A stretch of DNA of 64,000 nucleotides from Latrodectus hesperus (taxonomy: Eukaryota > Arthropoda > Arachnida > Araneae > Theridiidae), in assembly GCA_037975125.1 (NCBI GenBank), contig CM075857.1, positions 69,581,899 to 69,645,898 on the forward strand, written 5' to 3'. Position 1 is the stretch's first letter. Every line of letters begins with the position of its first letter. The translations under genes and the position numbers were made by a program. Positions 1 through 11,869 of the stretch are shown here, piece by piece. The notes beneath the pieces were generated by a model. It ran no database searches, was not told the DNA's origin, and was given only the letters and a program-made list of their open reading frames with translations.

Positions 1-3000
1 TGCATTGTAGCCAGTTAATTTTTTTAATAGTTTTATTTTTTAAATTACTGATTCATTTTTGTGATATTCATTTTTATAATATTTATATTGATAGTGAATA
101 TGTTAATGAAACTTATTCATCCATTATGCATTGCTATTTATATATATTATTCATAAAATTTTTCATATAAGACTTCATAAAAATTATAACAAATAAAACT
201 GGATGTGCAAATTTATAAAAAATGTATCCAAGAGAGTTTTATTTGTTATAAATTTACTTTTTTTTAAAAAAAGTGCTTAATTTTTTATGCTAATTTTTCC
301 TGAGTATACTCTTTAGATTAATTAATTCAGAAGATACTTTTAGCTTATGTGACTCATATCAATATCTAAATATTTTATTGCATTCAGTGTATTTATTTCT
401 AAGTAATATTGTTTGTTCTAATTTATTGAGCGCTCATTTTTATTTTTGATCTGAGAAGTTATAAAGCTTTTAATTGTATTGCACAGTTTATTCATGTCAA
501 TTATATAAAATTTCTATAGTGAAATGTAAGCTATATTATACAAAAACAATTATAATTATAAAAATTTACTATAAATATTTTGTAAGTTGTTGGAGTTACT
601 ATAAGAATAGTTTTTTATGAATAATTATATAATGGTTTATTGTAATGCTGAAATAATTTTATCATGTAATATATATTATTAAATAAGATTACATATGTGA
701 TAATTTTGATAGAATAAGAAAATTATTAAAAATTTTAAATTATAATATTAAGCATAATAGTTATTTGAAATAATATTTCAAGGAATAAGCAAATCAACAG
801 TTGATTAAAAATGAAGCTTGTTCATCCTAACAAAATTGTATAAAAAATACTTTTAAAACATTGTTATGCCTATAAATATGTGTTTATTATATAAATATTG
901 AAAAAAAAGTTCTTAAATTAATTTTGAATTGTTTCAGTTGAAATTTTTTCTTTTTTCTTTTATAAATTTCTTAAAGATAAAATAAATTAATAAAAAAAGT
1001 AATATAAATTTCTCATATCATCTTAAAATTTAACAAAAATTTTAATCAAAGAGAAGAGAAAATATAATTTTAATATTATTTTATAATATTATCTATGTAG
1101 CTTTTATTCTATTTGTTTTCAAGGAACTTTATAATTTAAAATGTATTGCATTGTGAATTTAGATGCATGATATTAAACTTTTTTAATATAAAAAACTAAA
1201 ATAACTGGTTGAAATAAAACATGGTTGGCTTTATAGTTGAAATTAAAAAAATGAGTTCTAACAGAATGAATATTATTGAAAGATTTGTATCAGATACAAA
1301 ATGATAGACTTGAAAGAGGAAAGTTAAGCAATTTGCTAGCTTGCTTGTTTTGTATTGAAAAAATTAGGGAAATAAACAAAAAACTGAAGAAAATCTCTGA
1401 CATGAATGCATATGCATAGAAAGTAAAACACATATGTAACTAAATAGAATACAGGTAGAAATATTGTATAAGAATTTAATTCATTGGAATAATGGAAGCA
1501 ATGAAACTGTGCTTCTCTCTAACAGTTTGATAACATGTTATTAGTAACATGTAGTAGTATAAATTTTTTGTATATGATGCAAACTTTTTAATATGTTGTG
1601 CGATCTTTGTGAAAAGCTAAGCTTACTGCATACCAATTTTGCATGAGATGCAGTTTGGTTATAAAACTCAATAAAATGTTTTTCCACTTTCGAAAGAGTG
1701 CAGTTTCTGCATCCGGGATAGTAAACCTTAAAGTTGTAATTAGTTTCTTAATAACACATATCATTAAGGTATGTATCAAACATGCTCTCTCAGTTTTAGG
1801 TGGGGAAAGCATGCTAATTAATTTCTATGTATATTGCTTTCAAAAAAGCTTCAAGTATATTGCCTGCAAAAAAGTATGAGTTTTGACATTATTCTGCACT
1901 GGGAAAAGCTTAACTTTTAATTCATTAAGTGTTATTCAGTATCTCATTTTCATACCATTAGATTTGCTAATTACAATTTTGGATGTCATTTTACTTTTAG
2001 ATCATCAACTAAAATGAATTAATTTTGCAACAATGGACAAGTGTTATTGCAATTATGCCAATCCATTTCTGTGCATGAGGTGATTTCAGATCATATCATT
2101 AATCCATTAATGCTGTAATACAATCTTTGAATTTCATAAACAAAAGTAGACTAATTTTAAATATCTTTTTCTTCTCATACCAAAACACATTAGGTGGCAA
2201 ATTACAAACTGAATCAGAATTCATCAGTGAGAAAAACACTTAACTCAATGATATTTGGTTTGATTTTGATATTCAGATATCAGTTTTCTTTGATCATATT
2301 TTTTTGAGTTTAATAGAATACACACCATTTGCTTACATGCATTGAGAGTACTCTAATGCAGGCTAATTAAATTTTTTGGCCTTAGATTTTCCATTCTGTT
2401 GTCAAAAATTTGTCTGAAACTGAATATTAATACAAATGACTGACACACTGTTAACTGTTATCTGTTAATATTTGCAGTAATAGTAAGAGAAAGACCCTGT
2501 TCTTATTGATGTCTTAAACTAACTGTTCCTTGGAATCAAATTTAAAAACTTGAAATAACAATTCTTATTTTTCCACACACACATTAACATTAACTACACT
2601 CTTTTGTGTTTACTTAAATTCAAGTCACTTGATAATGAGCCAAGCTATTTTGATAAATCAAAGTGATGTGACATTTTTAAAGTTCTATTTCTGAAAATAA
2701 GAACAATTGCCTTTAATATTTAATACTATGGAAAAATTCAATTGCAAAGTCACAATTTTTGTGCTTATATACTTTTTTGACTTTATGAACATGGATTTCC
2801 TTATGAAGTTCCTTTCCTCTGTTTTCTGCTATGTTTTAAATCATCATTATTATATTTGATATTAGTTACTAGTGTAAATATTTGGAAAATTTATTAAGAA
2901 CCATGTGCTCCCCTAATTTTTTTGAGCACTGTACTGTTTTTTGAGATATTTATCACTTTAAATTGTGTCCAAATTTTCCCAGTGCTTCTCATTACAAATA

Positions 3001-3306
3001 TATAAACAAGCAACAATTGCAAATGAAAACAAAGAAATTTAAAAAGATTTTTTTTCTTATGTTTAGAGTGAAAAACCCTATTGTATTGTTTTTGAGATTG
3101 AAATATATAGTAAGCAAAGATTATACACCATTTCTATTTTATTTAAGTAATGCTGAATGAATTGTTTATAGATTTATAAATGTACTTTTGATAAGTATGT
3201 TTGTGATCTTATTTCATAAATCAAATAATTGTATTGCCACATAATTTTTTATTTTGATATCCAATCTAAAACACATCTATTGCATTGCTTATTAAATTGC
3301 TTTGTA
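1..3306. other. AT-rich non-coding stretch, probable intron
   Basis: No exon-like block, RNA gene or recognisable mobile element was found on either strand. The sequence is dominated by A/T runs, and the short open frames here (for example around 1588-1879) have no recognisable domain. Because the last exon of a plus-strand methyltransferase lies at 6456, this stretch is probably part of the intron preceding it, or several introns. The upstream exons were looked for (the SAM-binding glycine-rich segment in particular) and not found, so they probably lie left of the window. That placement is inference. Confidence 0.4.
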
Positions 3307-4622
3307 TGCTACCCGACATTGAAAATGCAACCCAAGAAGGAGTGGCCAGAAAATTATGCAAATTTCAGGGTAGACACACTATACCAAGTTATGCAAATGA
3401 TGTGAAATGTGCAGCTTTTCAGCACAATATGGTAAAAAACTGGCAGAATGAGCAATATATGCAGTTTTATTACTGTTTGGAAAATAATCATTGAAAGTTT
3501 GTTCTTGTCATCAAGGATGCTGTTAATTGTAGAGAATGCCAGGCCATTGTCAATGGAGTCAGTTCCAGCAGATAGATGTGTTTACAGGGGTGACTGGAGT
3601 GAGAAGGGCAGGTTGGTCCTTATGGCAAATTGCAGGTGACAGACACCTGGATGCATCCACTGTGTACCAGCTGTGGCCAAGATGATTGAAGCAAGAACTG
3701 TCAAACTTTTGTGGGGAGTCAGTGGAGCCAGAGTGGTGTCAGTATGCGGGGATTGACAGATCTGATGGGAGGCAGTGGTGGGAGCTGCAACGCACATCTG
3801 CTAAAATTCTGCAGCATGTGCAAGACACCTGGAAACTCCCATATTGAGCAGAATCATTTGCGATTGATTGGTTGCTATTGGCCTGCACTCATAGAGTCCA
3901 TTAAGAAGACTGCCATTGACCCAACAGCATAGACACCAATGTCTGAAATGGTGCCGGAATAGAGCGATGTGGATGATGGAGTGGCCCAGGATCATCTTCT
4001 CAGATGAGTCACACTTCTTTTTCTTCAGTAGTCGTCGCTGCATGCTAGTGCGACATCGACGTAGAGACAGGTCCAAACCTGCAGCAAATGTGGAATACCT
4101 CACCATTTGACAGTGCAGCATCATGGTTCGGGGCACCATTGTATACAATTCCAAATAACCTCTTGCTTGTATTCATGGCACTATGACAGCCCAATGTTAC
4201 ATGGATGATGTGCTGCAGCCGGTGACAATCCTTATCACAGTGCCCTTTATCAGCAGGATAAAGCTCAACTGTTCAATGCTCATATCAGCCATCATGTCTT
4301 GCAAGGTGTACAGTTGCTTCCCTAGCCACTGTGCTCACTAGATCTCTCTCCAGACCATGCCACCGCTTTGTTCAGGAGATGCACTTCAGCAAATGGCTGA
4401 CAGGCAATGGGGAGTCATTGACTCTGTGCCTAGACATGTTGCTTGGTGTATTGCCATCCACAGTGGTCTTACAATCTACTGATTTGACCATGTTTTTGCT
4501 CTGAGTTATGAATATAATTTTGAAATACAAATCACTTATTGTTCATTGTTATCTCTCTCGGTTTACCATGTTTCACTACTTTTGGCAACTCCTTGATGTT
4601 GCATTTTCAATGTTGGGCAGTG
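3307..4622 (+). mobile_element. Tc1-like DNA transposon, complete ends, dead
   Basis: The two ends are inverted copies of each other over about 27 bp. The left end reads CCCGACATTGAAAATGCAAC at 3312-3331, and the complement of the right end reads CCCAACATTGAAAATGCAAC. Each end is flanked by TA (3305-3306 and 4623-4624), the target duplication expected for Tc1/mariner elements. The 1316-bp length is normal for the family. The interior carries a plus-strand transposase relic. The region is visibly richer in G+C than its surroundings. It probably sits inside an intron of the methyltransferase gene that ends at 6674. Confidence 0.9.
3500..4483 (+). pseudogene. Tc1-like transposase relic
   Basis: Remnant of a cut-and-paste transposase that would bind the terminal repeats and excise the element. 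Pieces in several frames line up in family order. First comes a helix-turn-helix-like part ending LRRLPLTQQHRHQCLKWC (about 3900-3955). Next is the first catalytic aspartate segment IIFSDESHFFFF (about 3992-4025). The YMDDVLQPVT block follows (about 4198-4230). A shifted second-aspartate segment QQD and an SLDLSPDH piece lie at about 4254-4360. The C-terminal piece DSVPRHVAWCIA is at about 4420-4456. Stops and frameshifts separate these pieces, and the third catalytic region is degraded, so no active enzyme can be made. The family assignment is firm; the exact original start codon cannot be set. Confidence 0.85.
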
Positions 4623-6455
4623 TATATTTAATTTGCAAAGATACTATTATGAATTATGTTGCATTATTACATTTTTCGTAATTCAAGAATATGAGTCTGT
4701 AAAATGAAGCATTAAAATCTTAATTTTTGCTCGTATGTAAATTATACAAATTATTTTTGCTAGTATACAAACATTAAAATCTTAATTGTTGCTTATATAT
4801 AATTTTTGCTTGTACTTTATTGTATATAACTATATAAGCTAATAATAAATTATTATATCATATTAAAATATTTAACTAGAAAGTAATATTTTATTAGAGT
4901 GAATTTTCTTTAAATTGGACAAAAATAATTAAAAAATCTCACTCTTTATTTATAGATTTCAATATAGGAAAGACATTTTGAATACCTATCTTTTAATGAT
5001 TAATTATAATAAATCTTTCCAAAATAGTTTGTTTTGATTATTTTAAAATTTATGTTAAAATTTCATTTTCTCCAAATAACATAATTCTGACTTATGAATT
5101 ATAAGTTAGAATTCTGATGTTTCATTAGAACATACATAAAATGATTATAATTTTCTAACAAAAATATGTATTCAAATGTATGTGTGTGTATATATTCAAA
5201 ATTATATAAATTCTGGGAATTTTATTTATGCTGTCTTATAGTTGAAGCTTTTATCCTGATTTTTTTTTCTCTGATGAGAATAAGAAATACATGATGGAAA
5301 ACTTTACGGAAAGATGAAATGCATATGGAAAATTTTGTAAATAAGAGTCATTTCCATCTCAGAGTTCTAACATTGCACAAAATTGCAAAATATAAACCTG
5401 TTCAAAAGGCAATTAGTTTTAATGGTTTTGGAGAATCACTATATTTTGTTAGTTTATGTTTTATTTTTATTATTTTTTTTATTCTTTTTTAGGAGATAAG
5501 TCTTTTGTGAAATGCATCTATAATGTCTGTGAAGTATCTTAGGGATCTTTTTATCGCAAATTGATATTGTTAGATTTTTTTATCACTAAGTTGACATTGA
5601 AATTTAAAATTTTTAAGTTAAATCTTAAAAATTTTAAATCTAAAGTGTCAACTTGATGTTGAAAATTTTTTTCTTTCTAAAAATCTTTCTTTTTAGCATA
5701 TTATTTTACTCGCAAAATGATTGTTGAATCTGTTTTTGAGCTTGTCAGAATTTTAAATTATACTCTATGATCTCTGGACTGGGATCATACTTTTGTTAGT
5801 AGAATTACCCAAAAAGTTATAAATAAATTTGTATATATTGTAGAAATAAATATTGTAGAAATTCAGAGCTGATTTGGAAATATATATTGCACAGCATGTT
5901 CACAGCATCCTGATCGATATATTCCGATTTCTGAAAGACATGATATTAAAGCCACATATGACAACTTTACATGATAGTAAAGTTGAAGTATAATAGTAAA
6001 ATACATGTTGTCAAGTGTTTCTTAGAAATACATTATTTTAAAAATATTATATCAAAATTTGTTAACAATTAATTATGAATATGTAATTAAATTTTGAAAC
6101 ATAAATTTTATAATATAGTTATAAATTAAATTGATAAAATTTTGCATTTAAATTATTAATCTAAGTTTGTAATATGTCTAAATATTTTTATCATTTTAAA
6201 ATCCTTGTATGAAGTTTATTTGTATTAATAGAAGTTGCAAAAATTTATATACTCATGTAGATAGTTGAATTTATATTAGAAGTTTATGTCCTATTATTTA
6301 AATTGAAAATTTTATTTTAAAATTAATTTTTTTATATTTTCTGTCTTATTCTAATTAATTTTTATACAATGTTTTTTAATAAAATTTTACAAATGATAAA
6401 TTTAACATGTTTTAGCGAATTTAATAAAAATTGGGATATTTATATTTTATTTTAG
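4623..6455. other. AT-rich stretch, probable last intron
   Basis: No coding block is visible. It contains a short degenerate duplication near 4705-4815, built on repeats of CATTAAAATCTTAATT, and an imperfect long hairpin at 5588-5654. It ends in a good splice acceptor, a pyrimidine-rich run followed by TTTTAG at 6450-6455, directly before the TRMT61A exon. This makes it most likely the final intron of that gene. Confidence 0.5.
5588..5654. repeat. Imperfect inverted repeat (hairpin)
   Basis: AAGTTGACA at 5588-5596 and its complement TGTCAACTT at 5646-5654 bracket two A/T-rich arms, AAATTTAAAATTTTT and AAAAATTTTAAAT. Together they form an imperfect stem of about 27 bp around a short loop. It lies in the probable last intron of the methyltransferase gene. 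It may be a remnant of a small MITE or simply AT-rich palindromic drift. Confidence 0.5.
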
Positions 6456-6674
6456 AATACTAATTCTGAGAATTCATCTACAAATAATGAAGCAAAGAAT
6501 GATGAAAATTGTAGTGAGAATTTAATTAATCAAAATGCAGCAACTTCTTTAAAAAATCAATCATCAAATAGTGAAACAATAACTTACTGGTCTGCAGTTC
6601 CACCTATTGAGACTCCTGGACATACTGGTTACCTCACATATGCAACATTTTTACCCTCTGAGAAAGTTGAATGA
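6456..6674 (+). CDS. TRMT61A: tRNA (adenine-58-N1)-methyltransferase catalytic subunit, last exon
   Basis: Terminal coding exon of 72 codons plus TGA. It follows a splice acceptor (TTTTAG ending at 6455) and is open in phase 0. The protein would be the catalytic partner of TRMT6 in the nuclear enzyme that methylates adenine 58 of tRNA using S-adenosylmethionine. Recognition rests on the C-terminus, PGHTGYLTYATFLPS, which matches the very conserved GHTGYLTFATK ending of TRMT61A proteins. Before it comes a low-complexity linker rich in Asn, Ser, Glu and Gln, and a variable linker at this place is also usual in the family. The catalytic Rossmann domain is not in the window, so this is a partial gene. 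Confidence is good but rests on one short motif. Composition is less AT-rich than the flanks. Confidence 0.8.
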   Translation, partial: NTNSENSSTNNEAKNDENCSENLINQNAATSLKNQSSNSETITYWSAVPPIETPGHTGYLTYATFLPSEKVE

Positions 6675-6745
6675 ATTGCTTTGTTGTATGCTAATCAAAA
6701 AAGGATTGAACTGTTTCAAATGTTCTGAATCACAAAGTTAAGAAA

Positions 6746-6751
6746 AATAAA
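6746..6751 (+). promoter_or_regulatory. Polyadenylation signal AATAAA
   Basis: A canonical AATAAA lies 72 bases after the TGA of the TRMT61A exon and is followed by T-rich sequence at 6757-6790. The spacing suits a short 3' UTR. The motif is common by chance in such AT-rich DNA, so its use is inferred from position. Confidence 0.5.
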
Positions 6752-9277
6752 AGTCATATTTTGTTATTCTTAGTTTGTAAATATATTTTTTAATTTCATA
6801 TAAATGTTTGTGGTTACATTTAGTTGCTTTTATTCTCATATACATGTATGTACATTCATTATTCGAAAGTACATTAACTTTGATAATTTAATTATCAATG
6901 AAATGCATTCAATCAATGAATAATATTTTTGTTACTTGTATTTAATTATCTACAGTCTTTTTACTTTAAAGGTGAATTTAAATGTTATTTCACTTATATT
7001 GTTATTAAATCTTCCTTATTTCAATTTAGTTTATATTGAGATGTTTTTTTAAATAATTTTTCTTAATAACTATTACTTTTCAAAAATGAAAAGAAAAGAA
7101 ATAAAATTAAATTGTTTTCTTATTAATAATTTTATTATTTTATGTGAAATTAAGATGTTTGATCAAATTTATCTTCATCATAAAAGAATATGTTTAAATT
7201 TCTGTATTCAAGGGTTTAATTTATATTCAGCTTTTTATGTTAAGCTTATTCAGGGATAGTAACCATTCTTAAAATTTTTTTTAAATATTTCGTTTATTTG
7301 ATAATTGTAATATTTGATGTTCGTTATAATAATATTTTACTAACAGTTCAATTAATTTGATACATTTATTCAAAATTTTACACCAAGGAATGTTTAAATG
7401 TAATAAGTAAAATAATTCTAGTTGATTAACTACTGTAAGGTTTTAAAAGTCATAACTATTCCATAACTTGTGTTTAATTTAACTTGCTATTTAGATCTAT
7501 AAACTAAACTGTTATTAAAAAATACAAGTCAAATAATAACATTTAATATAAACATTACATTTATTTTATATTATTTTATTAGATGAATGATATCACTATT
7601 TACATTATATTCTAGTTTTCAGTTAGTTTAAAAACTTTGTTTCTTTACCTTTTTTTTTTGAATATTTTTGCACACCAAGTTTAATTTCTTTTACTTTTTT
7701 GCATGCATATCTTCTGCTTTTCTGATCATGACAAAAACCTAAAATCGAAAGAATTAGAAATAGTGCATAATGTGTATTACAGCATTGGATTTCATTGATT
7801 TTGATTATAGTTTAGGCTACTTGAACTTTCATTATAGTAATCTTAAGGAATTTGTTAAAGTCTGCATTAACTATATAGTTAAAGTCTGCATTGACTATTA
7901 GACTATAAATATCTGCATTAAATATATGTTCATTAATTTTATTAAAGGAAATCAAGATAGGATATTTGATTAGTATTAGTTACTTCTAAAAAGAAATGTA
8001 CTGTTATGTATTATTTTGTGCTTAATTGTACTTTTCTGTCAAAAATATGATTATTATAAGTAATGAAGCATATAACTTGAAAAATGTTTCAAACAGGATA
8101 ATATCAGCTTACATTATTTGCTATCTAAATAAATATCTTGATATAAAAATCATCTCTTTTGAAATTTCTACATAGATACTTATAGGTTTTTAAATTATAT
8201 TTACAAAACTTCAGGAGTATTTAGAATTTTAACTACAAAAGATTTCTGTTATTCATTCATTTTTTGGAATCAATAAAGTACTTCATCAATTAAGTTTTTA
8301 AAATGAAAACAATATTGACATTTCTTTTTTAAATTAAAAAAATATCACAAGTCACTCATAGTTAGATTGTTCACTGTCAAAATTGTTGAATGAGATGATG
8401 TGTAAAGGTATTTAGTGTTGAATTATTATGCTGTAAATACTTTCCATCCCTCCTGCTTAATGAATTGGAGCAGTTTTACACTTCTGAAGAAAACTGATTT
8501 ATTAATTTTTTATGGCAAAATACTTTTCCGCGGTTGAAAACATGAAATGGTCATCAAAAATCTGCGTTTTACCTTCGTAACTTGTATCAAACATCAAAGA
8601 ACAATATGCATTTCTCTTCACCAGTTACAGTTTTAAAAAAATAATGTTGTGGCACTTTTTTTTTAAATAACTTAAGGATTTCTTTAATTTTTTGTTTATT
8701 CTTTTCCTGCATCTTAAATTGTGAAGAATCCAACAGCTAAGTATTTTTTTCACAAAAAATGCTTTATGAATTATTTCATGCATTGTAATCAATCTTATGT
8801 TTTAAGTTCCTTCTGTATCGTTTAGTATGTACAGCGATTAATATAAATTAATGCATTCCTTTTGGCAGACGATATAAAACCTGACAATTGCTTTCCTTTG
8901 TTTTCTTTATAATGATGAGAATTTCGATCTCCATGAAATTCTATAGACTATGAATACAGTAGCACCTAATGCTTTTTCATTCTGAAATTCTAATTATATA
9001 CTTTAAGCATAATTATTTTGATTTAATCCCAATTTAAAAATAGAAAATTATTGTACAATATTGTTCTCATGTTAGTTTTATTTTTCTTTCTGTTTCAAAT
9101 TTATTCTTTTATAAAATTACTTGCAATTGTCTGATGAAAAGTCTAGGATAAAATAATTCACATTTTTAAATCTTACTGTTATTTTCTTGCCATTTATTTT
9201 TCTTTTCTTAATCTCAAAAATTTCAGATTGGCCTTCTTATTGTAAAAATTAAGAATTATTATAAACATTTTTAACTA
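6752..9277. other. AT-rich intergenic stretch, nothing identified
   Basis: No exon, RNA gene or transposon could be supported. There is a small imperfect duplication at 7855-7925, where AAGTCTGCATT recurs with variations. The rest is A/T runs. Confidence 0.4.
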
Positions 9278-9279
9278 TA

Positions 9280-9862
9280 CACTCGTGTCCATAAATTAAG
9301 GATAATGCAAGTTCAGGCAAAGAAAGAGACAGAAGCAAAACAAATGCGACTTATTTGTAAAGTCTGTGTACTAAACAAAAGGTAAAGAGCGAAAATGATG
9401 CTATATGTTTAACATCATTAATAAAAATTGCTCCCTGGAGCAAATTTCAAACAAGAACCTATGTACAAAAACCAGTATAACATGGTTAGTATGATGGTTA
9501 ATACATAGTATGCCCCCAGACGATGCAATACAGGCCGTACAACGTCTAGACAGGCTGAGTATCAAATTATCGATCTAATCTTGGGGAATATTGCACCACT
9601 CATCAAGCAATGCTCTCCGAAATTCCGGTAGACGTGTGGGAGAGGGTTGACGGGCTGCAATTCGTCGGCCAAGCATGTCCCGCACATGCTCTATTGGATT
9701 CAAGTCCGGAGAGTATTCTGGCCAGTCCATACGGGTGATATCCTCCGATTGAAGGCATTCATCTACAATGTTGGTACGGTGAGGACGAGCGTTGTCATCC
9801 ATAAACAGAAATTCTGCACACATGGCGTCCCAAAACAAACGTACATGTTTCAGAAATGTAAT
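9280..9862 (-). mobile_element. 5'-truncated Tc1-like element, reverse orientation
   Basis: A terminal sequence CACTCGTGTCCATAAATTAA starts at 9280 after TA (9278-9279), a typical Tc1-like end. From there, reading the minus strand backwards, come a 3' untranslated stretch and then the C-terminal half of a transposase. Homology stops near 9862, so the N-terminal half and the other terminal repeat are missing. A partner copy of the terminal repeat was not found nearby. The break lies about 140 bp from the end of a decayed THAP gene in the same orientation. Confidence 0.85.
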
Positions 9863-9865
9863 CAA
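9575..9865 (-). pseudogene. Tc1-like transposase, C-terminal half
   Basis: An open stretch of 96 codons on the minus strand holds the second and third catalytic regions of a DDE-type Tc1 transposase. FMDDNARPHR contains the second aspartate. WPEYSPDLNPIEHVRDMLGR contains the third-acid segment, with the usual Glu of the NPIEH motif. It ends EWCNIPQD at an in-frame TAG. The same frame continues past the stop with family-like sequence (IDNLILS, then RRCTACIASSGG), so the stop is premature by roughly 20 codons. The DNA-binding domain and first aspartate are missing upstream. The ATG near 9865 is not a natural start. The coding part is better preserved than that of the element at 3307-4622. Confidence 0.85.
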
Positions 9866-10004
9866 AAGTGTAAAAAGTTTTTTATGGCAGCAACTATAAC
9901 ATGCGAAAAACCATACTATAGTCTATAGCAACATTGTTGTCAGATTTGCTGTTTTTTCTCCCATCTTGTCTTATTTTCCAGAGTAAGAAATACGCTGCAC
10001 TATT

Positions 10005-10711
10005 CTACCGTTTGGATGCTGGGCTAGGCTCATCTTCACGCTTATAAGGGAATAAATTATTTATCCCCATCTTCCTAAGTTTAACGTTCTCCTTTTGAAG
10101 TAATTTTATTTTCGTTTTTAATTTTCGTATTTCATTTAAAAGCAATTTTTTATTTGATTTCAATCGTTTAATTATTCTTGTTGTAGAAGTTCGATTTCTT
10201 TTTTGCTCATTTTTAAGGAATTTCACTGTATTTTCTGCGTATAATATTATTTTTTCAATTCTTCTATATTTTTTAAGTATACATTGCATTTAAGGCCTTT
10301 AATGTCACCATCGCATTGATTTTCTGTATCACATAATTTATGTGGACTCACACACTCAATTCTTTCAATAACTTCTACTAATCTTCTTCTTTTCGTTTGT
10401 CTCTGTTCTCTTTAAGTATTTTGAATTATGTTTAAAGCCGGTAACTTAAGATTAGGCAGAGCCGTCGGTTTTAATATTTTTCTCTCTGGCAAACCAAGTA
10501 GTTGATTTTGCATGTCGTCCATATATTCATTCAAATCAAAATGCTCACTGCACACTCTAGCATTCTTGATGTTGATTTTGTCACTTCTTCGACATCTTTG
10601 AACCCATTCTTACGGAAGCATTTGATTTTCTTTTGGAAATCGATGAAGTATGTGTTTTCCTTTTGTATTTTGATACGTATTTGAACACGTAGCAACAGCA
10701 AACAATGTCAT
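10005..10711 (-). pseudogene. THAP-domain protein pseudogene
   Basis: Minus-strand relic of a THAP zinc-finger protein, a DNA-binding family found in cellular regulators and P-element-type transposases. From the ATG at 10711 the frame gives MTLFAVATCSNTYQ and then HRFPKENQ, a typical THAP opening. The first zinc-ligand cysteine appears replaced by Phe (LFAV where CAV is expected). An in-frame TAA at 10610-10612 follows. The same frame then continues with EWVQRC and the second zinc pair VCSEHF, and ends in a proline/leucine-rich segment corresponding to the closing THAP box. A second TAA lies at 10412-10414. After a frameshift near 10255-10290, a Lys/Leu/Glu-rich coiled coil runs to TAG at 10005. 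Coiled coils after THAP domains are common. The absence of introns would fit a retrocopy, or the DNA-binding part of an old transposon; these cannot be separated here. Confidence 0.75.
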
Positions 10712-10835
10712 GTTTTCCTCTTTAAAAATACTCTTGCTTAAAATGAAAACATTAACATTAAACAAGCCAAAATGAATGAGAAAGCTGCGATCAGACACAA
10801 GCTAGCATAGAGAATGCCAGCCAGTCGATGCCCAG

Positions 10836-10843
10836 TGACGTCA
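10836..10843. promoter_or_regulatory. Perfect CRE palindrome TGACGTCA
   Basis: The full cAMP-response element sits inside GTGACGTCAC at 10835-10844, about 125 bp upstream of the THAP pseudogene ATG. It lies in a short G+C-rich block (10800-10925) that looks like an old promoter compared with its AT-rich surroundings. Binding is not shown by sequence alone. Confidence 0.5.
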
Positions 10844-10925
10844 CGCTCTTCCCCTCTCCGGTGACAAAGCGGCGTGCGATACATCAAAGCGATGAGCCAG
10901 CCCTTATGTTTTCCCTAGCCCTGGT

Positions 10926-11869
10926 TTGGATGAATGTTACTGGTAACAATATTCCTTCCCGAATATTATAAAGAATTAACAAAGTTACCTGCCAAATTTG
11001 AATAACTAGGAAAATTATAATTGTAACAATGTATGTGTTTCGGAACAATATATATTTTTGATGTAAAATTACAATTATTCTGTTTCATATCTATCATGGT
11101 AGGAACTGTTGTAATGATTGGTATGAAGGATTGCTATACTGAAAAGCATTGCTATCGAAAATAAAATATCGTTTCTGTAATCTGTTTTATTTTCACTCCT
11201 TTGAAAACTGATGATCAATTGGAATACAATTTAGAGCTAAAGTTGCTTGTGATTCAAATTGAAATAATTAAATAGTTTATTTAAATTTGCTTATATACAT
11301 ATTTTATTATGAGAAAAGTGGTAATATGAGATAAATTCATAAGCACAAAGAAGTTTGTATTTAGTGTAGGATATTTATGGTTAATATAATAATTCAATAT
11401 AATTTGTTTAGATTATGGAAAAAAAAGTGTTCCAATAAAAGAATGTCAATACAATTATCTAATTAATTGATTTAAAATGAATAAAAACTAGGATATTCGG
11501 CACAATTTTATTTTCAAATGAAAAAGGCATTTTATTTCTGAAAAATTTAATAATTTTTATGATAAATTCAAATATCCGAAAAACATTTTTCTGCCCAATT
11601 TATTGAGAAAATATGAATTCAATGCCTGATCCTTGGAACTGTTTATAATCAAAGTAACATTTAGGAAATTAATAGTATGAAAATAATAATGTATGTGATT
11701 TTCAAAATAATGTAGGCACTTGGGAATAAAAGTGACAATTTTAAATGTACTTCATAAGCATTATATATGTTCTGGTAATATGTGGCAACTTCATTGAAGT
11801 TCCGTAAGCCTTGATTTATTATTTTATTTTCAAAAGTGTAAATGTTGGACTTCTGTCTTTTAGCAACCA
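10926..11869. other. AT-rich stretch, nothing identified
   Basis: No coding block or repeat family is recognisable. The open frame on the minus strand at 11661-11870 is partly opposite the start of a transposase relic and has no domain of its own. Confidence 0.35.

Noticed and set aside
1588..1879. Overlapping open frames on both strands
   Set aside because: Both strands are open over the same bases, with no domain and no convincing splice sites on one strand only.
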